From assembly GCF_005877005.1 (NCBI RefSeq), contig NZ_SSNH01000001.1, positions 248,001-312,000 of the forward strand: 64,000 bases of DNA. The letters run 5' to 3'. Shown piece by piece: positions 14,696-25,854 of this stretch (positions are counted from its first letter, which is position 1; each line of letters opens with the position of its first letter). The translations under genes were made by a program, and so were the position numbers. Source of the stretch: Sinomonas susongensis. Lineage in GTDB: Bacteria; Actinomycetota; Actinomycetes; Actinomycetales; Micrococcaceae. Under the pieces are notes generated by a model. It saw only the letters and a program-made list of their open reading frames with translations, did not search any database and was not told the origin of the DNA.

Positions 14696-17107
14696 ATGGA
14701 GATCTGGCCCGGCACCCCCTACCCCTTGGGCGCGACGTTCGACGGAACGGGGACCAACTTTGCCCTGTTCAGCGAGGCCGCCAGCAAGGTGGAGCTGTGC
14801 CTCTTCGATGCCGACCGGAACGAGACGCGGGTCGAGCTCACCGAGGTGGACGGGTTCGTGTGGCACTGCTACCTCCCCGACATTCAGCCCGGACAGCTGT
14901 ATGGCTACCGCGTGCACGGCGAGTACGACCCCAGCAAGGGGCTGCGCTGCAATCCGAACAAGCTCCTCCTCGACCCCTACGCGAAGGCCGTGCATGGGCA
15001 GCCCGAGTGGTCCCAGCCCCTCTTCTCGTACAACTTCGACGATCCGTCGAGCCGCAACGACGAGGACTCCGCGCCCTACATGATGCTCGGCGTGGTGACC
15101 AACCCGTTCTTCGACTGGGGTGCGGACGCCCAGCTGCGCATCCCGTACCACGACACGATCATCTACGAGGCCCACGTCAAGGGGCTCACCAAGCTGCATC
15201 CCGAGGTTCCCGAGACCCAGCGCGGAACGTACGCGGGCGTCGCGCACCCCGCCGTCATCGCCCACCTGAAGAAGCTCGGTGTGACGGCGCTCGAGCTCAT
15301 GCCCGTCCACCAGTTCGTGGACGACAGCACGCTCCAGGAGAAGGGCCTGCACAACTACTGGGGATACAACAGCATCGGCTTCTTCGCGCCGCATGCGGGA
15401 TACAGCTCGGCGGGCGACCTCGGCTCCCAGGTGCAGGAGTTCAAGGCGATGGTCCGCGCCCTGCACGAGGCGGACATCGAGGTGATCCTCGACGTCGTGT
15501 ACAACCACACGGCAGAGGGCAACCACATGGGCCCCACCCTGTCCCTCAAGGGCATCGACAATGCGCGCTACTACCGCCTCGTCGAAGACGACCCGCAGTA
15601 CTACATGGACTACACCGGCACAGGCAATTCGCTCAACGCCCGGCAGCCCCACTCCCTCCAGCTGCTCATGGACTCGCTCCGCTACTGGGTCACCGAGATG
15701 CATGTGGACGGCTTCCGCTTCGACCTCGCCTCGACGCTCGCCCGCGAGTTCTACGACGTGGACCGCCTCTCGAGCTTCTTCGAACTCATCCAGCAGGACC
15801 CCGTCGTCTCCCAGGTGAAGCTCATCGCCGAGCCGTGGGATGTGGGACCCGGCGGCTACCAGGTGGGCAACTTCCCGCCGCAATGGACCGAATGGAACGG
15901 CAAGTATCGGGACACGGTGCGCGACTTCTGGCGCGGCGAGCCGGCCACGCTCGGCGAGTTTGCTTCGCGGCTCACCGGATCGGCCGACCTGTACGAGCGT
16001 GACGGGCGCCGGCCTGTCGCATCCATCAACTTCGTCACAGCTCACGACGGCTTCACCCTCCGTGACCTCGTCTCCTACAACGAGAAGCACAATGAGGCCA
16101 ACGGGGAGGACAACAACGACGGCGAGTCCCACAACCGTTCGTGGAACTGCGGCGCGGAAGGCCCCACGAAGGACGAGAAGGTCCTCGAACTGCGCGCCCG
16201 CCAGCAGCGGAACTTCCTCGCGACGATGTTCCTGTCTCAGGGCGTTCCCATGATCTGCCACGGAGACGAGCTCGGGCGCACGCAGCACGGCAACAACAAC
16301 GCCTACTGCCAGGACTCGGAACTCACCTGGATCAACTGGGAGGCCATGGACGGTCCACTCGTCGAGTTCACGGCTGCCGTGGCGCACCTACGGGCAGAGC
16401 ACCCCACGTTCCGTCGCAGCAAGTTCTTCATCGGCAAGCCCGTGCGGCAGGAAGAGGGCGACCGGCTGCCGGACATCGTGTGGCTCCGGCCGGACGGCGA
16501 GACCATGGTGCCCGAGGACTGGGACACCGCCTTCGGACGATCGGTCGCCGTGTTCCTCAACGGGAACGGGATCAACGGGGTCGACCGACGCGGGCAGGCG
16601 ATTACCGATGCCCATTTCCTCCTGTACTTCAACGCGCACGACGGCGAGGTGACCTTCCGGGTTCCCTCCCGGAAGTACGCGCCGGGGTGGGATGTGCTCA
16701 TCGACACGTCAGGTGCGCTTCCGCACGGCAAGCAGGTGCTTGCGGGTGCCGAGATCGGGATCGCGGCCAAGAGCCTCGCCGTGCTGCGCGCCCACGAGCC
16801 CGCGGCCACCGAGGCCGACCACTCCGTCGCGGCGTCGCTCGCGGCGCTCGCGGAGAGCGAGGGACGGTCTCCGGAGGATGCGGAGCCGGAGGATGCGGAG
16901 CCGGAGGAGACGGAGCCGCAGGAGACAGGGACCGAGCCCGCTTCGGCTGAAGAGGTGCCTGCTGACGAGGCCCCGGCTGAGGATGGCGGGGCGGCATCGG
17001 CAGAGGAAGGTGCCCCGGCGAAGGAGACCGAGGCGGTGCCGGAAGCCTCCGAGCGCCCCTCCAAGCAGAGGCGATCCAACCCCGGCCCGCGGAGGGGCAA
17101 GGACTGA
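14696..17107 (+). CDS. glgX: Glycogen debranching enzyme GlgX/TreX (second copy, acidic C-terminal tail)
   Basis: 803 aa from ATG 14696, which has GAGGAG at 14687-14692; upstream ATG 14648 is less likely. CBM48 plus GH13 with Asp343 in GFRFDLA, Glu379 in KLIAEPWD and Asp451 in VTAHDGFT, so it looks catalytically complete. It begins [19 protein letters not shown], the classic GlgX start that the first copy lacks. After about residue 705 it carries an extra 100-residue tail rich in Glu, Ala and Pro with short [10 protein letters not shown] repeats, ending in a basic stretch ([14 protein letters not shown]). The tail is not part of the GH13 fold and may be disordered. A TATGAT box (14644-14649) could supply an internal promoter. 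The gap to treY is 1 bp. Confidence 0.95.
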   Translation: MEIWPGTPYPLGATFDGTGTNFALFSEAASKVELCLFDADRNETRVELTEVDGFVWHCYLPDIQPGQLYGYRVHGEYDPSKGLRCNPNKLLLDPYAKAVHGQPEWSQPLFSYNFDDPSSRNDEDSAPYMMLGVVTNPFFDWGADAQLRIPYHDTIIYEAHVKGLTKLHPEVPETQRGTYAGVAHPAVIAHLKKLGVTALELMPVHQFVDDSTLQEKGLHNYWGYNSIGFFAPHAGYSSAGDLGSQVQEFKAMVRALHEADIEVILDVVYNHTAEGNHMGPTLSLKGIDNARYYRLVEDDPQYYMDYTGTGNSLNARQPHSLQLLMDSLRYWVTEMHVDGFRFDLASTLAREFYDVDRLSSFFELIQQDPVVSQVKLIAEPWDVGPGGYQVGNFPPQWTEWNGKYRDTVRDFWRGEPATLGEFASRLTGSADLYERDGRRPVASINFVTAHDGFTLRDLVSYNEKHNEANGEDNNDGESHNRSWNCGAEGPTKDEKVLELRARQQRNFLATMFLSQGVPMICHGDELGRTQHGNNNAYCQDSELTWINWEAMDGPLVEFTAAVAHLRAEHPTFRRSKFFIGKPVRQEEGDRLPDIVWLRPDGETMVPEDWDTAFGRSVAVFLNGNGINGVDRRGQAITDAHFLLYFNAHDGEVTFRVPSRKYAPGWDVLIDTSGALPHGKQVLAGAEIGIAAKSLAVLRAHEPAATEADHSVAASLAALAESEGRSPEDAEPEDAEPEETEPQETGTEPASAEEVPADEAPAEDGGAASAEEGAPAKETEAVPEASERPSKQRRSNPGPRRGKD

Positions 17108-17108
17108 T

Positions 17109-19505
17109 ATGCGTTACCCGTCGTCAACCTACCGACTGCAGATCCGCCCAGGCTTCACGCTCGACGACGCGGCGCGCCTCGTGCCGTACCTGCGCCGCCT
17201 CGGCGTGGGCTGGGTCTACCTCTCACCGATCCTCGCGGCCGTCCGAGGGTCCGAGCACGGCTACGACGTCGCCGATCCGACCCGAGTGGACCCCGAAAGG
17301 GGAGGGGAGGAGGGGCTCGCTCGGCTCGCCGCCGCGGCACACGAGGCGGACATGGGCGTTCTGGTCGACATCGTTCCGAACCATCTCGGCATCGATGTGC
17401 CGGAGCAGAACCCGTGGTGGTGGTCCCTCCTGCGGGAGGGACGGAACTCAAGGTTCGCCGAGGCCTTCGACGTCGACTGGGCGGCGGGGGACGGAAAGGT
17501 CCTCCTCCCGCTCCTGGGCTCGGAGGCAGACCTCGACACCCTCCGGCTCGAGGGCGACCGCCTGTACCTCGGCGAGATGGCGCTCCCCGTCGCGGAAGGC
17601 AGCGTGCGCGAGGGCGACACACCGAGGGACGTCGCGGAACGCCAGAACTATGAGCTCATCCCGTGGCGCGAGGGCGAGACCCGGCTCAACTACCGGCGGT
17701 TCTTCACGGTCACGAGCCTTGCTGGCGTCCGGGTCGAGGTGCCGTGGGTGTTCCACGCGGCCCATGCGGAGGTGCGCCGTTGGTTCGAGGAGGGTCTGGC
17801 GGATGGGCTCCGGATCGACCATCCTGACGGGCTCGCCGATCCCGTCGAGTACCTCGGGCGCCTGCGCGAGCTGACTGGGAACTCGTACACGGTCATCGAG
17901 AAGATCCTCGAGGCGGACGAGCGGCTCCCGTCCGTGTTCCCCTGCGAAGGCACCACGGGATACGACGCACTCGGCGTCGTCGACCGGCTCTTCGTGGACC
18001 CCGCTGGTGAGGGCCGTCTCAACGAGCTCGACGCAGCCCTCCGCCGTCGGAATGACGCGGAAGGGGCGGGCGCCGACGCAGGAGGTGCGGGCTACGACGT
18101 CGACACACAGGCGCGGATCGCCAAGAGGATGATCACCGCTGGGCCGCTCCGGGCGGAGATCCTGCGGCTCGCACGCCTCGTGCCTGCCGCAGCAGATGCG
18201 CACGGACTGGTGGAGGCGGGAGCGCTGCCTGCTCCCCTTGCGTCTCCGGACGAGGTGGCTGACTCGATCGCGGAGATCGCCGTCGCGTACCCGGTGTACC
18301 GCACGTATCTGCCGCACATTCCGGGCGAGGCGGACCTTGTGCGGGGGGCCTGCAAGGAAGCTGCGGATGAGCGTCCGGACCTTGCCGAGACCATCACGGT
18401 CCTCGAATCGCTCCTCACCGACCCAGCCACCGAACTCTGCATCCGGTTCCAGCAGACCACCGGAATGATCATGGCGAAGGGTGTCGAGGACACCGCGTTC
18501 TACCGCCTCTCACGGCTCGGAACCCTCACCGAGGTCGGAACGGATCCGGGACGCTTTGCGGTGAGCCTCGACGAGTTCCACGCGCGGATGGGCGAGCGGG
18601 AGGCATCGATCCCGCTCTCCATGACCACCCTCACCACGCACGACACGAAGCGCAGCGAGGACGCGCGTGCGCGCATCTCCGTCCTGGCCGAGGTGGCCGA
18701 GGAGTGGTCGCAGCTTCTCCCGCGCCTCCTCGAGCGCGCCGAGCTTCCCGACGGTTCGCTCGCCAATCTCGTCTGGCAGGCCATCGTCGGAGCGTGGCCC
18801 GCAGACGTCGAACGGCTCACGGGCTACGCGCTCAAAGCCGCTCGCGAGGGCGCGCTCCACACGACCTGGACGGACCCGAATTCAGAGTTCGAGGGACAGC
18901 TGGAGGCACTCGTCCGATCAGCAGTCTCGGATGATGAGACGCGGAATCTCGTCGAGGATTTCGTCGCAGGAATCGAACCGTACGCCGCGTCCAATGGACT
19001 GTCCGCCAAGCTGGTGCAGCTCGCGGGCCCCGGAGTACCCGACGTCTACCAGGGCACCGAGTTCTGGGACCGTTCCCTGACGGACCCCGACAATCGTCGG
19101 CCCGTGGACTTCGAAGCCCGGGACGCCGCCCTGGCGGGACTCGATGCCGCTGCGGCTGTACCGGCTCCGACCGCGCAGGAGGCGAAGCTGCTCGTCGTCT
19201 CCCGGACGCTCCGGCTTCGGCGGGACCGCCCCGAGCTCTTCGAGGGGTACGTCCCGCTCGAGGCGACCGGGCCAGCGGCGGAGCATGCGGTGGGATTCAG
19301 GCGGGGAGCGCGCGGGGCCGTCGTGCTCGCAACCCGCCTTCCGCGGGGGCTCGAGCAGCGCGGCGGCTGGGGGGACACGTCCGTCGTGCTTCCGTGGCCC
19401 GCCCGCAATGCATTCACGGGTGCTGTCCACGAGGCCGGCCGGCTGCCGCTCGCCGAGGTCCTGGCCGAGCTGCCCGTTGCCCTGCTTGTACCGGAGGAGG
19501 ACTGA
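17109..19505 (+). CDS. treY: Malto-oligosyltrehalose synthase
   Basis: 798 aa GH13 enzyme that converts the reducing-end alpha-1,4 linkage of maltodextrins to alpha,alpha-1,1, creating a terminal trehalosyl unit. It opens with the TreY signature [36 protein letters not shown]. Catalytic regions are [17 protein letters not shown] (nucleophile Asp237), VIEKIL (acid/base Glu264) and [10 protein letters not shown] (Asp512). [10 protein letters not shown] and [17 protein letters not shown] are further TreY hallmarks. Start ATG 17109 follows the previous stop immediately, and its own TGA overlaps the ATG of treZ, giving a translationally coupled pair. Length is within the family range. Confidence 0.96.
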   Translation: MRYPSSTYRLQIRPGFTLDDAARLVPYLRRLGVGWVYLSPILAAVRGSEHGYDVADPTRVDPERGGEEGLARLAAAAHEADMGVLVDIVPNHLGIDVPEQNPWWWSLLREGRNSRFAEAFDVDWAAGDGKVLLPLLGSEADLDTLRLEGDRLYLGEMALPVAEGSVREGDTPRDVAERQNYELIPWREGETRLNYRRFFTVTSLAGVRVEVPWVFHAAHAEVRRWFEEGLADGLRIDHPDGLADPVEYLGRLRELTGNSYTVIEKILEADERLPSVFPCEGTTGYDALGVVDRLFVDPAGEGRLNELDAALRRRNDAEGAGADAGGAGYDVDTQARIAKRMITAGPLRAEILRLARLVPAAADAHGLVEAGALPAPLASPDEVADSIAEIAVAYPVYRTYLPHIPGEADLVRGACKEAADERPDLAETITVLESLLTDPATELCIRFQQTTGMIMAKGVEDTAFYRLSRLGTLTEVGTDPGRFAVSLDEFHARMGEREASIPLSMTTLTTHDTKRSEDARARISVLAEVAEEWSQLLPRLLERAELPDGSLANLVWQAIVGAWPADVERLTGYALKAAREGALHTTWTDPNSEFEGQLEALVRSAVSDDETRNLVEDFVAGIEPYAASNGLSAKLVQLAGPGVPDVYQGTEFWDRSLTDPDNRRPVDFEARDAALAGLDAAAAVPAPTAQEAKLLVVSRTLRLRRDRPELFEGYVPLEATGPAAEHAVGFRRGARGAVVLATRLPRGLEQRGGWGDTSVVLPWPARNAFTGAVHEAGRLPLAEVLAELPVALLVPEED

Positions 19506-21307
19506 TGACGGAACTGGGACAGGCTGGAGGCCGCATGGCCCATGAGCCGGGCGACGTGTGGGCGCCAGCAGCGAAAGAGGTTGAGCTCGTCCTCGGCGGC
19601 GATCGGCTTGAACTCGTCGAGCAGGACGACGGATGGCGGATCGTGCCGGAAGCCGAGAGGGCGCGTGTGCGTGCGGCGTTGGCGCGCGGCGAGCGGTACG
19701 GATTCGTCGTCGATGGCGAGGGGCCATTCCCGGACCCTCGCTCCCTCCGCCAGCCGGAGGGCGTCCACGAGCTCTCGGCCGGCTTCGATCCGTCCGCGCA
19801 CGAATGGTCCGACGACGGCTGGCGTGGGCTCGACTTAGCCGGGTCGGTCGTCTACGAGCTTCATATCGGCACGTTCACACCTGAGGGAACCCTGGACGCT
19901 GCTGCCGAGCGGCTTCCGTACCTCGCCGACCTCGGCATCGGCTTCGTCGAGCTGCTGCCCGTCAACGCATTCAACGGGCCGTACAACTGGGGCTACGACG
20001 GCGTCCTGTGGTCGACCGTCCACGAGGGCTACGGCGGCCCCGCCGCCTACCAGCGCTTCGTCGACGCCGCGCACGCGCAGGGGATCGGCGTCATCCAGGA
20101 CGTCGTCTACAACCATCTGGGACCGAGCGGGAACTATCTCCCGAAGTTCGGCCCGTACCTGCTCGAGGGCGGGAGCACGGTGTGGGGCGACTCGGTCAAC
20201 CTCGACGGGCCGAAGTCAGACGAAGTGCGTTCATTCATCCTCGACAACGCCCGACTATGGCTCGAGGACTACCGGGTGGACGGGCTGCGGCTCGACGCCG
20301 TGCACGCGTTCGTCGACAGGCGCGCGGTCCATCTGCTCGAGGATCTCGCCGTACTCGCGGGGGACGTCGAGCAGCGGACGGGCCGCGCCAAGGTGCTCCT
20401 CGCGGAATCCGACCTCAACGACCCTCGCATCATCGCGCCCCGGGACCACGGCGGCTTCGGCGTGCATGGCCAGTGGAGCGACGACTACCACCACGCCGTG
20501 CACGTCGCGCTCACGGGCGAGGACGAGGGGTACTACTCCGACTTCTCGGACCCTGAGGCGCTTGCGAAGGTCCTCCGCGGCGGCTTCTACCACGACGGCA
20601 CGTACTCGAGCTTCCGGGAGCGTTCGCACGGAAGGCAGATCGACGCCGACCGTGTGGTGCCCACCCAGCTCGTCGTGTGCAGCCAGAACCACGACCAGGT
20701 GGGCAACCGCGCTGCCGGCGATCGCCCAAGCGAGACCCTGGGCTACGACCACCTCGCGGTCGCGGCAGTCCTCGTCCTCGCCTCTCCCTTCACCCCCATG
20801 CTGTTCATGGGGGAGGAGTACGGTGCCCGGACACCCTGGCAGTTCTTCACCTCCCATCCTGAGCCGGAACTCGCCCGCGCAACGGCCGAAGGCAGGCTCA
20901 AGGAGTTCGAGAAGATGGGCTGGGATCCGTCGCTCGTCCCGGATCCGCAGGACCCCGAGACGCTCCGCCGCTCGATCCTCGACTGGAGCGAGGCGGAGAC
21001 GGACGACGGCGCGCGGCTCCTCGAGCTGTACCGGCGGCTCATCGCCGTGCGCCGGGAACTTCCCGGGCTGTGGTCCGGCCGCTTTGACGAGACCGAGGTC
21101 GTGACAGGCGGTGGCGGCGGGGCCCGATGGATCGCATGGACCCGCCCCGGTGCTTCGGTGGCGGTCAGCCTCGGCCCCGGCTCCGCCGAGTTCAAGCTGC
21201 CCGCCAGTGCTGGCCGCCGCGTTGTCGTCTCGACGGACGAGGCGATCCGCGTGGACGGTGACATCGTTGCCTTCCCCGGTCCGGGCGCCGTCGTGCTCGG
21301 GGACTAG
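19505..21307 (+). CDS. treZ: Malto-oligosyltrehalose trehalohydrolase
   Basis: 600 aa GH13 enzyme releasing free trehalose from the product of TreY. The N-terminal CBM48-like region ([16 protein letters not shown]) is followed by [17 protein letters not shown] and the catalytic regions [23 protein letters not shown] (nucleophile Asp264), LLAESDLND (acid/base Glu301) and QNHDQVGNR (Asp397). [13 protein letters not shown] and LFMGEEYGA are TreZ landmarks. Start ATG 19505 overlaps the treY stop (the TGATG arrangement). A second in-frame ATG (MAHEPGD) lies 10 codons later. Operon end is marked by the strong terminator at 21342-21380. Trehalose is a compatible solute and stress protectant in actinobacteria. 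Confidence 0.96.
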   Translation: MTELGQAGGRMAHEPGDVWAPAAKEVELVLGGDRLELVEQDDGWRIVPEAERARVRAALARGERYGFVVDGEGPFPDPRSLRQPEGVHELSAGFDPSAHEWSDDGWRGLDLAGSVVYELHIGTFTPEGTLDAAAERLPYLADLGIGFVELLPVNAFNGPYNWGYDGVLWSTVHEGYGGPAAYQRFVDAAHAQGIGVIQDVVYNHLGPSGNYLPKFGPYLLEGGSTVWGDSVNLDGPKSDEVRSFILDNARLWLEDYRVDGLRLDAVHAFVDRRAVHLLEDLAVLAGDVEQRTGRAKVLLAESDLNDPRIIAPRDHGGFGVHGQWSDDYHHAVHVALTGEDEGYYSDFSDPEALAKVLRGGFYHDGTYSSFRERSHGRQIDADRVVPTQLVVCSQNHDQVGNRAAGDRPSETLGYDHLAVAAVLVLASPFTPMLFMGEEYGARTPWQFFTSHPEPELARATAEGRLKEFEKMGWDPSLVPDPQDPETLRRSILDWSEAETDDGARLLELYRRLIAVRRELPGLWSGRFDETEVVTGGGGGARWIAWTRPGASVAVSLGPGSAEFKLPASAGRRVVVSTDEAIRVDGDIVAFPGPGAVVLGD

Positions 21308-21341
21308 ACAACCTGGGGGGGCGAGACCGACGCCCCGAACG

Positions 21342-21380
21342 CGAGAGGCCCCGTCCGGCAGCGCCGGACGGGGCCTCTCG
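21342..21380. terminator. Perfect 18-bp hairpin, bidirectional terminator
   Basis: Arms 21342-21359 and 21363-21380 are perfect inverted repeats (CGAGAGGCCCCGTCCGGC) with a 3-nt loop. It sits between the convergent ends of treZ and the GlsB-like gene. No long T-tract follows, as is usual in high-GC actinobacteria. Confidence 0.9.
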
Positions 21381-21392
21381 TATGTCAGGGCA

Positions 21393-21659
21393 CTACGCCC
21401 TGCGACGGTTCATGATGGCGCCCCAGATGAGGAGGACGATGATCGATCCGACGATGGCGGTAATCCACGTGCGGATCTCGAAGAAGGTGCCGATCGTGTT
21501 GAAGCCGAAGATCAGGCCACCGATGAGGCCTCCGAGCCAGGCGCCGACGACGCCGAGGATGAGAGTTGCGATCCAGCCGCCTCCCTGCCGACCGGGGAGG
21601 ATGGCCTTTGCAATTGCCCCGGCGATCAGGCCGAGGATCAGAAATCCGATGAACCCCAC
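21393..21659 (-). CDS. GlsB/YeaQ/YmgE family membrane protein
   Basis: 88 aa from GTG 21659, with AGGAG 6 nt upstream on the minus strand. The protein is almost entirely membrane: GFIGFLILGLIAGAIAKAIL, then the family motif PGRQGGGWIATLILGVVGAWLGG, then a third helix ending in NRRRA. Glycine zipper spacing (GAWLGGLIGGLIFG) is conspicuous. The family is 'transglycosylase-associated/stress-response' by name, but its molecular function is unknown. It is monocistronic, ending against the trehalose-operon terminator. Confidence 0.9.
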   Translation of the reverse strand: MGFIGFLILGLIAGAIAKAILPGRQGGGWIATLILGVVGAWLGGLIGGLIFGFNTIGTFFEIRTWITAIVGSIIVLLIWGAIMNRRRA

Positions 21660-21778
21660 GTTATTCTCCTTTGCTGGTGCGCGTTCGGTAGAACTACGTA
21701 TTCCCCGCTGACTCAGTTGTTCTAACACCGTGAGTATACGGCCGTCACCGTTGCCATCGAGACGATGCCGAATCTTTA

Positions 21779-21784
21779 TAGACT
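21779..21784 (+). promoter_or_regulatory. -10 box (TAGACT) upstream of aldo/keto reductase
   Basis: TAGACT ends 8 nt before GTG 21793 with no ribosome site between, consistent with a leaderless or near-leaderless mRNA. The spacing is 1-2 nt longer than in the other examples of this window. Confidence 0.4.
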
Positions 21785-21792
21785 GGTGCACT

Positions 21793-22809
21793 GTGACCTA
21801 CATCGCAGATTCGACCCGTTATCAGTCCATGCAGTACAACCGAGTTGGCCGAAGCGGTCTTCGGCTGCCGGCCATCTCCCTCGGGCTTTGGCACAACTTC
21901 GGCGACGACAAGAACTTCGAGGAGCAGCGCGCCATCCTCCGGCGCGCCTTTGACCTCGGCGTCACACATTTCGACCTCGCGAACAACTATGGCCCGCCTC
22001 CGGGCAGCGCAGAGTCAAACTTCGCCCGCCACCTGCGGGAAGACTTCCGGCCATACCGCGACGAGCTGATCATCTCCACCAAGGCCGGCTATTTCATGTG
22101 GGACGGGCCCTACGGCGAATGGGGATCCCGGAAATACCTGATCTCAAGCCTTGACCAATCGCTCAAGCGTATGGGCCTCGAGTACGTCGACATCTTCTAC
22201 AGCCACCGCCCGGACCCGGACACTCCGCTCGAGGAGACGATGGGGGCGCTCGACTACGCCGTCCGCTCGGGCCGGGCGCTGTACGCGGGCATCTCGTCCT
22301 ACTCGCCGCAGCAGACCCTCGAGGCCGCCCGGATCCTGCGCGACCTCGGCACGCCCCTGCTCATCCACCAGCCCAGGTACTCGATGGCGGACCGCTGGAC
22401 CGAGCAGGGCAGCCCGAACCTCTACCAGGCCCTGGACGAGGTGGGCGCCGGATCGATCGTCTACTCGCCCCTCGCGCAGGGGCTCCTGACGAACCGCTAC
22501 CTCCACGGCATCCCTGAGGACTCGCGCGCGGCGAAGGAGCAGTTCCTCAAGTCCTCGTCGATCACCGAGGACAAGGTCGAGATGGTCCGCGCTCTCGACG
22601 CGGTGGCCCGCGAACGCGGCCAGACGCTCGCCCAGATGGCGATCGCGTGGGTGCTGCGGCCCCAGCCCTCCGGCGCTTCCCCCGTGACCTCGGCCCTCAT
22701 CGGGGCCTCCTCGGTGGGCCAGCTCGAGGACTCGCTCGGAGCGCTGAACGCGCCGGAGTTCCTCGACGAGGAGCTCGCGGAGATCGACCGGATCCTCGAG
22801 GGGCACTGA
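21793..22809 (+). CDS. Aldo/keto reductase (YghZ / Kv-beta-like)
   Basis: 338 aa from GTG 21793, chosen by the TAGACT box and because family homology begins at MQYNRVGRSGLRLPAISLGLW. The catalytic tetrad of aldo/keto reductases is visible: Asp and Tyr in THFDLANNYG, Lys in ISTKAGYFMW and His in IFYSHRPDPDTP. The C-terminal ALIGASSVGQLEDSLGAL is the NADPH-binding region. The GPYGEWGSRKYL segment is typical of the YghZ (L-glyceraldehyde-3-phosphate reductase) subgroup. It is a cytosolic NADPH-dependent carbonyl reductase, perhaps for methylglyoxal-type aldehydes. It is not obviously operonic with its neighbours. Confidence 0.9.
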   Translation: MTYIADSTRYQSMQYNRVGRSGLRLPAISLGLWHNFGDDKNFEEQRAILRRAFDLGVTHFDLANNYGPPPGSAESNFARHLREDFRPYRDELIISTKAGYFMWDGPYGEWGSRKYLISSLDQSLKRMGLEYVDIFYSHRPDPDTPLEETMGALDYAVRSGRALYAGISSYSPQQTLEAARILRDLGTPLLIHQPRYSMADRWTEQGSPNLYQALDEVGAGSIVYSPLAQGLLTNRYLHGIPEDSRAAKEQFLKSSSITEDKVEMVRALDAVARERGQTLAQMAIAWVLRPQPSGASPVTSALIGASSVGQLEDSLGALNAPEFLDEELAEIDRILEGH

Positions 22810-22845
22810 CCGGGCGGCACTGACACGCCGCAATGAGGCGTTGGG

Positions 22846-22851
22846 TAGGAT
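22846..22851 (+). promoter_or_regulatory. -10 box (TAGGAT) of ino1
   Basis: TAGGAT followed by a roughly 55-60 nt leader that includes the palindrome GGATGCATCC (about 22870-22880) and an AAGGAGAA ribosome site before GTG 22913. Unlike many genes here this mRNA has a normal leader. Confidence 0.45.
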
Positions 22852-22912
22852 GAATTTGCTCTCCGGCGTCGGATGCATCCTCGCCGGTGCCAGTTGATCT
22901 GCAAGGAGAACC

Positions 22913-23998
22913 GTGTCTGAGAACCCGATCCGTGTTGCCATTGTCGGCGTGGGCAACTGCGCCGCCTCCCTCGTCCAGGGAGTGCACTACTACCGCGATG
23001 CGGACCCCGGGGAGACCGTCCCAGGCCTCATGCACGTCCAGTTCGGGCCGTACCACGTGAGCGATCTCGAGTTCGTTGCCGCGTTCGACGTCGATGGCAA
23101 GAAGGTTGGCATCGATCTTGCCGAGGCGATCGGCGCGAGCGAGAACAACACGATCAAGATCGCCGACGTTCCGCCGACCGGCGTCACCGTGCAGCGAGGC
23201 CACACTCTCGACGGGCTCGGCAAGTACTACCGAGAGACGATCGAGGAGTCGGACGCCGAGCCCGTGGACGTCGTGGCTGCGCTGCGCGAGGCAAAGGTCG
23301 ACGTGCTGGTGTGCTACCTCCCCGTGGGCTCCGACCAGGCGGCGAAGTTCTACGCGCAGTGCGCGATCGACGCCCACGTCGCGTTCGTCAACGCCCTTCC
23401 GGTCTTCATTGCCGGCGTTCCCGAGTGGGCGCAGAAGTTCACCGAGGCCGGGGTGCCGGTCGTGGGCGACGACATCAAGAGCCAGATCGGCGCCACGATC
23501 ACGCACCGCGTGCTCGCGAAGCTGTTCGAGGACCGCGGCGTCACCGTGGACCGCACGTACCAGCTCAACGTCGGCGGGAACATGGACTTCAAGAACATGC
23601 TCGAGCGTGAGCGGCTCCAGTCCAAGAAGATCTCGAAGACGCAGGCCGTGACGTCGAACGTCGAGGCCGAGCTGGCGCCGCGCGACGTCCACATCGGGCC
23701 GAGCGACTACGTCGAGTGGCTCGACGACCGCAAGTGGGCCTTCGTGCGCCTCGAGGGCCGCAACTTCGGCGATGCTCCCGTGTCGCTCGAGTACAAGCTC
23801 GAGGTGTGGGACTCGCCGAACTCGGCAGGTGTCATCATCGACGCCGTCCGCGCCGCGAAGATCGGCCTCGACCGCGGCATCGGGGGGCCGCTCGTCTCGC
23901 CGTCCGCGTACTTCATGAAGTCCCCGCCCGAGCAGCGCGCAGACGACATCGCGCGCGCCCAGGTCGAGGCGTTCATCCGCGGCGACGTCGAGCGCTAG
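22913..23998 (+). CDS. ino1: myo-Inositol-1-phosphate synthase
   Basis: 361 aa; GTG 22913 with AAGGAGAA 6 nt upstream. NAD-dependent isomerisation of glucose-6-phosphate to 1L-myo-inositol-1-phosphate, the entry to mycothiol and phosphatidylinositol in actinobacteria. The N-terminal Rossmann loop is [18 protein letters not shown]. Family landmarks are [34 protein letters not shown] and [13 protein letters not shown]. It is of the short bacterial (actinobacterial) type. mshA, the next mycothiol step, lies about 2 kb downstream on the other strand. A strong terminator (24044-24086) follows. Confidence 0.95.
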   Translation: MSENPIRVAIVGVGNCAASLVQGVHYYRDADPGETVPGLMHVQFGPYHVSDLEFVAAFDVDGKKVGIDLAEAIGASENNTIKIADVPPTGVTVQRGHTLDGLGKYYRETIEESDAEPVDVVAALREAKVDVLVCYLPVGSDQAAKFYAQCAIDAHVAFVNALPVFIAGVPEWAQKFTEAGVPVVGDDIKSQIGATITHRVLAKLFEDRGVTVDRTYQLNVGGNMDFKNMLERERLQSKKISKTQAVTSNVEAELAPRDVHIGPSDYVEWLDDRKWAFVRLEGRNFGDAPVSLEYKLEVWDSPNSAGVIIDAVRAAKIGLDRGIGGPLVSPSAYFMKSPPEQRADDIARAQVEAFIRGDVER

Positions 23999-24043
23999 AC
24001 GAGACGGGCGCCTCAGCCGAGCGCGCCGTCGTCCCTCTCCTGA

Positions 24044-24086
24044 CGAAAGGCCCCCGAGGCAGGCAAACTGCCCCGGGGGCCTTTCG
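24044..24086. terminator. Hairpin terminator between ino1 and fhs
   Basis: CGAAAGGCCCCCG (24044-24056) pairs with CGGGGGCCTTTCG (24074-24086), with an inner GGCAG/CTGCC stem, between the convergent ends of ino1 and fhs. It can act in both directions. Confidence 0.88.
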
Positions 24087-24136
24087 TTGCGCTGCCCGAG
24101 CGACGCGCCTCGGCGCGTTCGGAACGAGGGTGCGGC

Positions 24137-25822
24137 TCAGAACAGGCCTTCGGGCCGTCCTTGCCCGTCGAGGCCCATGCGCAGGGCTCCGGGGCTCTTG
24201 GGAAGTCCGGGCATGGTCATGACGGTGCCGGTCACGGCAACGATGAACCCGGCGCCGGTCCGGGGCCGGAGCTCGCGGACGTGGACGGTGAACCCCTCGG
24301 GGGCGCCCAGGAGCGAGGGGTCGTCGGAGAGCGAATACTGGGTCTTCGCCATGCACACGGGCAGGGCGTCCCACCCGTTCTCCCGGATCTGGGCGAGCTG
24401 GCGCCGCGCGGCCTCGGAGAACTCGACGTCGGCACCGCCGTAGACCTCGCGGACGATCGTGCGGATCTTCTCCTCCACGGGCAGTTCGAGTGGGTAGAGC
24501 TGCCGGCAGGTCCCGGGCGCCGAGAGTGCCCCTAGGACCTCCTGCGCGAGGTCGTCGCCGCCGTCGTCCCCGCCGCCGCGGGCCCAGACGTCCGCGACCG
24601 CCGCCCGCACCCCGCCCTGGCGGCACCATGCGAGCACTGCGGCGAGCTCTTCGTCCGTGTCCGACACGAAGCGGTTCACCGCGACCACGGGCTCGAGCCC
24701 GAACTTCCGCACGGTCGCGATGTGCCGGGCAAGGTTGGGCATCCCCCGCTCGAGGGCGGCGACGTCCGGCTCGGAGAGCTGGTCCAGGGGGAGGCCTCCA
24801 TGGTGCTTGAGGGCGCGCACCGTCGCGACGAGGACGACGGCGGAAGGCGCCACGTCCGCGCACCGCGCCTTGATGTCCACGAACTTCTCCGCGCCGAGGT
24901 CTGCCCCGAACCCGGCCTCCGTCACGACGATCTCGGCGAGTCGGCGCGCCGTCGTGGTGGCGATCACCGAATTGCACCCGTGCGCGATGTTCGCGAACGG
25001 GCCGCCGTGGACGAGCGCAGGCGTCCCGGCGATCGTCTGGACGAGATTCGGCTTGATCGCGTCCTTGAGGAGCATCGCCATGACGCCCTGCGCCCCGAGG
25101 TCCGCGACCGTGATGGGGCGCCTGTCGTACGTGTAGCCCAGTGTGATCCGCGCTAGCCGCTCGGTGAGGTCCCGAGGCGACGTGGCGAGGCAGAAGACCG
25201 CCATGACCTCGGAGGCCACCGTGATGTCGAAGCCGTCCTGCCGTGGCACGCCCTGTCCCGGGCCTCCGAGCCCGACGACGATCTCGCGCAGGCTCCGGTC
25301 GTTCATGTCCATGACGCGTCGGAACGTGATCCGGCGCGGGTCGATGCCCAGCTCATTGCCCTGGAAGATGTGGTTGTCGACAAGCGCGCACAGCGCGTTG
25401 TTGGCCGAGGTGATCGCATGGAAGTCGCCCGTGAAGTGGAGGTTGATGTCATCCATGGGCAGCACTTGGGACCGTCCGCCGCCCGTCGCTCCGCCCTTCA
25501 TGCCGAGCACGGGGCCGAGGCTGGGTTCCCGGATGGCGATCATGGTGCGCCTGCCCGCCCTTGCGAGGGCGTCCGCGAGGCCTACAGTCAGCGTCGACTT
25601 GCCCTCGCCGGCGGGCGTGGGCGAGATGGCCGAGACGAGGACCACTTGGCCGAGCGTTCCAGGCGGCGGGAGCTGCGCGACGTCGATCTTCGCCTTGTAG
25701 CGGCCGTACGGTTCGACCGCCTCCTCTGGGATCCCGGCTGACTCGGCGATCTCTCCGATGGGGCGGAGGGTGGCGGCCCGCGCGATCTCGAGGTCGCTGG
25801 GCATCGCGGCCGTGGCGCTCAT
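24137..25822 (-). CDS. fhs: Formate-tetrahydrofolate ligase
   Basis: 561 aa from ATG 25822. ATP-dependent synthesis of 10-formyltetrahydrofolate from formate and THF. The P-loop-like motif TPAGEGKST is at residues 69-77, followed by the substrate-binding segment [18 protein letters not shown]. Other family blocks are [24 protein letters not shown] and [24 protein letters not shown] near the C-terminus is also conserved. The C-terminal [24 protein letters not shown] is the typical end. The gene follows mshA by 32 bp in the same direction and could share its transcript. The N-terminal MSATAAMPS is a little longer than usual; ATG 25804 is an alternative start. Confidence 0.95.
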   Translation of the reverse strand: MSATAAMPSDLEIARAATLRPIGEIAESAGIPEEAVEPYGRYKAKIDVAQLPPPGTLGQVVLVSAISPTPAGEGKSTLTVGLADALARAGRRTMIAIREPSLGPVLGMKGGATGGGRSQVLPMDDINLHFTGDFHAITSANNALCALVDNHIFQGNELGIDPRRITFRRVMDMNDRSLREIVVGLGGPGQGVPRQDGFDITVASEVMAVFCLATSPRDLTERLARITLGYTYDRRPITVADLGAQGVMAMLLKDAIKPNLVQTIAGTPALVHGGPFANIAHGCNSVIATTTARRLAEIVVTEAGFGADLGAEKFVDIKARCADVAPSAVVLVATVRALKHHGGLPLDQLSEPDVAALERGMPNLARHIATVRKFGLEPVVAVNRFVSDTDEELAAVLAWCRQGGVRAAVADVWARGGGDDGGDDLAQEVLGALSAPGTCRQLYPLELPVEEKIRTIVREVYGGADVEFSEAARRQLAQIRENGWDALPVCMAKTQYSLSDDPSLLGAPEGFTVHVRELRPRTGAGFIVAVTGTVMTMPGLPKSPGALRMGLDGQGRPEGLF

Positions 25823-25854
25823 GAGCCTCACCCTACCGCTAGCCCGGCCCGTGG

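Noticed and set aside
14630-16387. Long minus-strand frame (585 codons) opposite the second glgX
   Set aside because: Antisense to a gene with all GH13 motifs; composition (Val/Glu/His-rich) is the typical mirror of GC-rich coding sequence.
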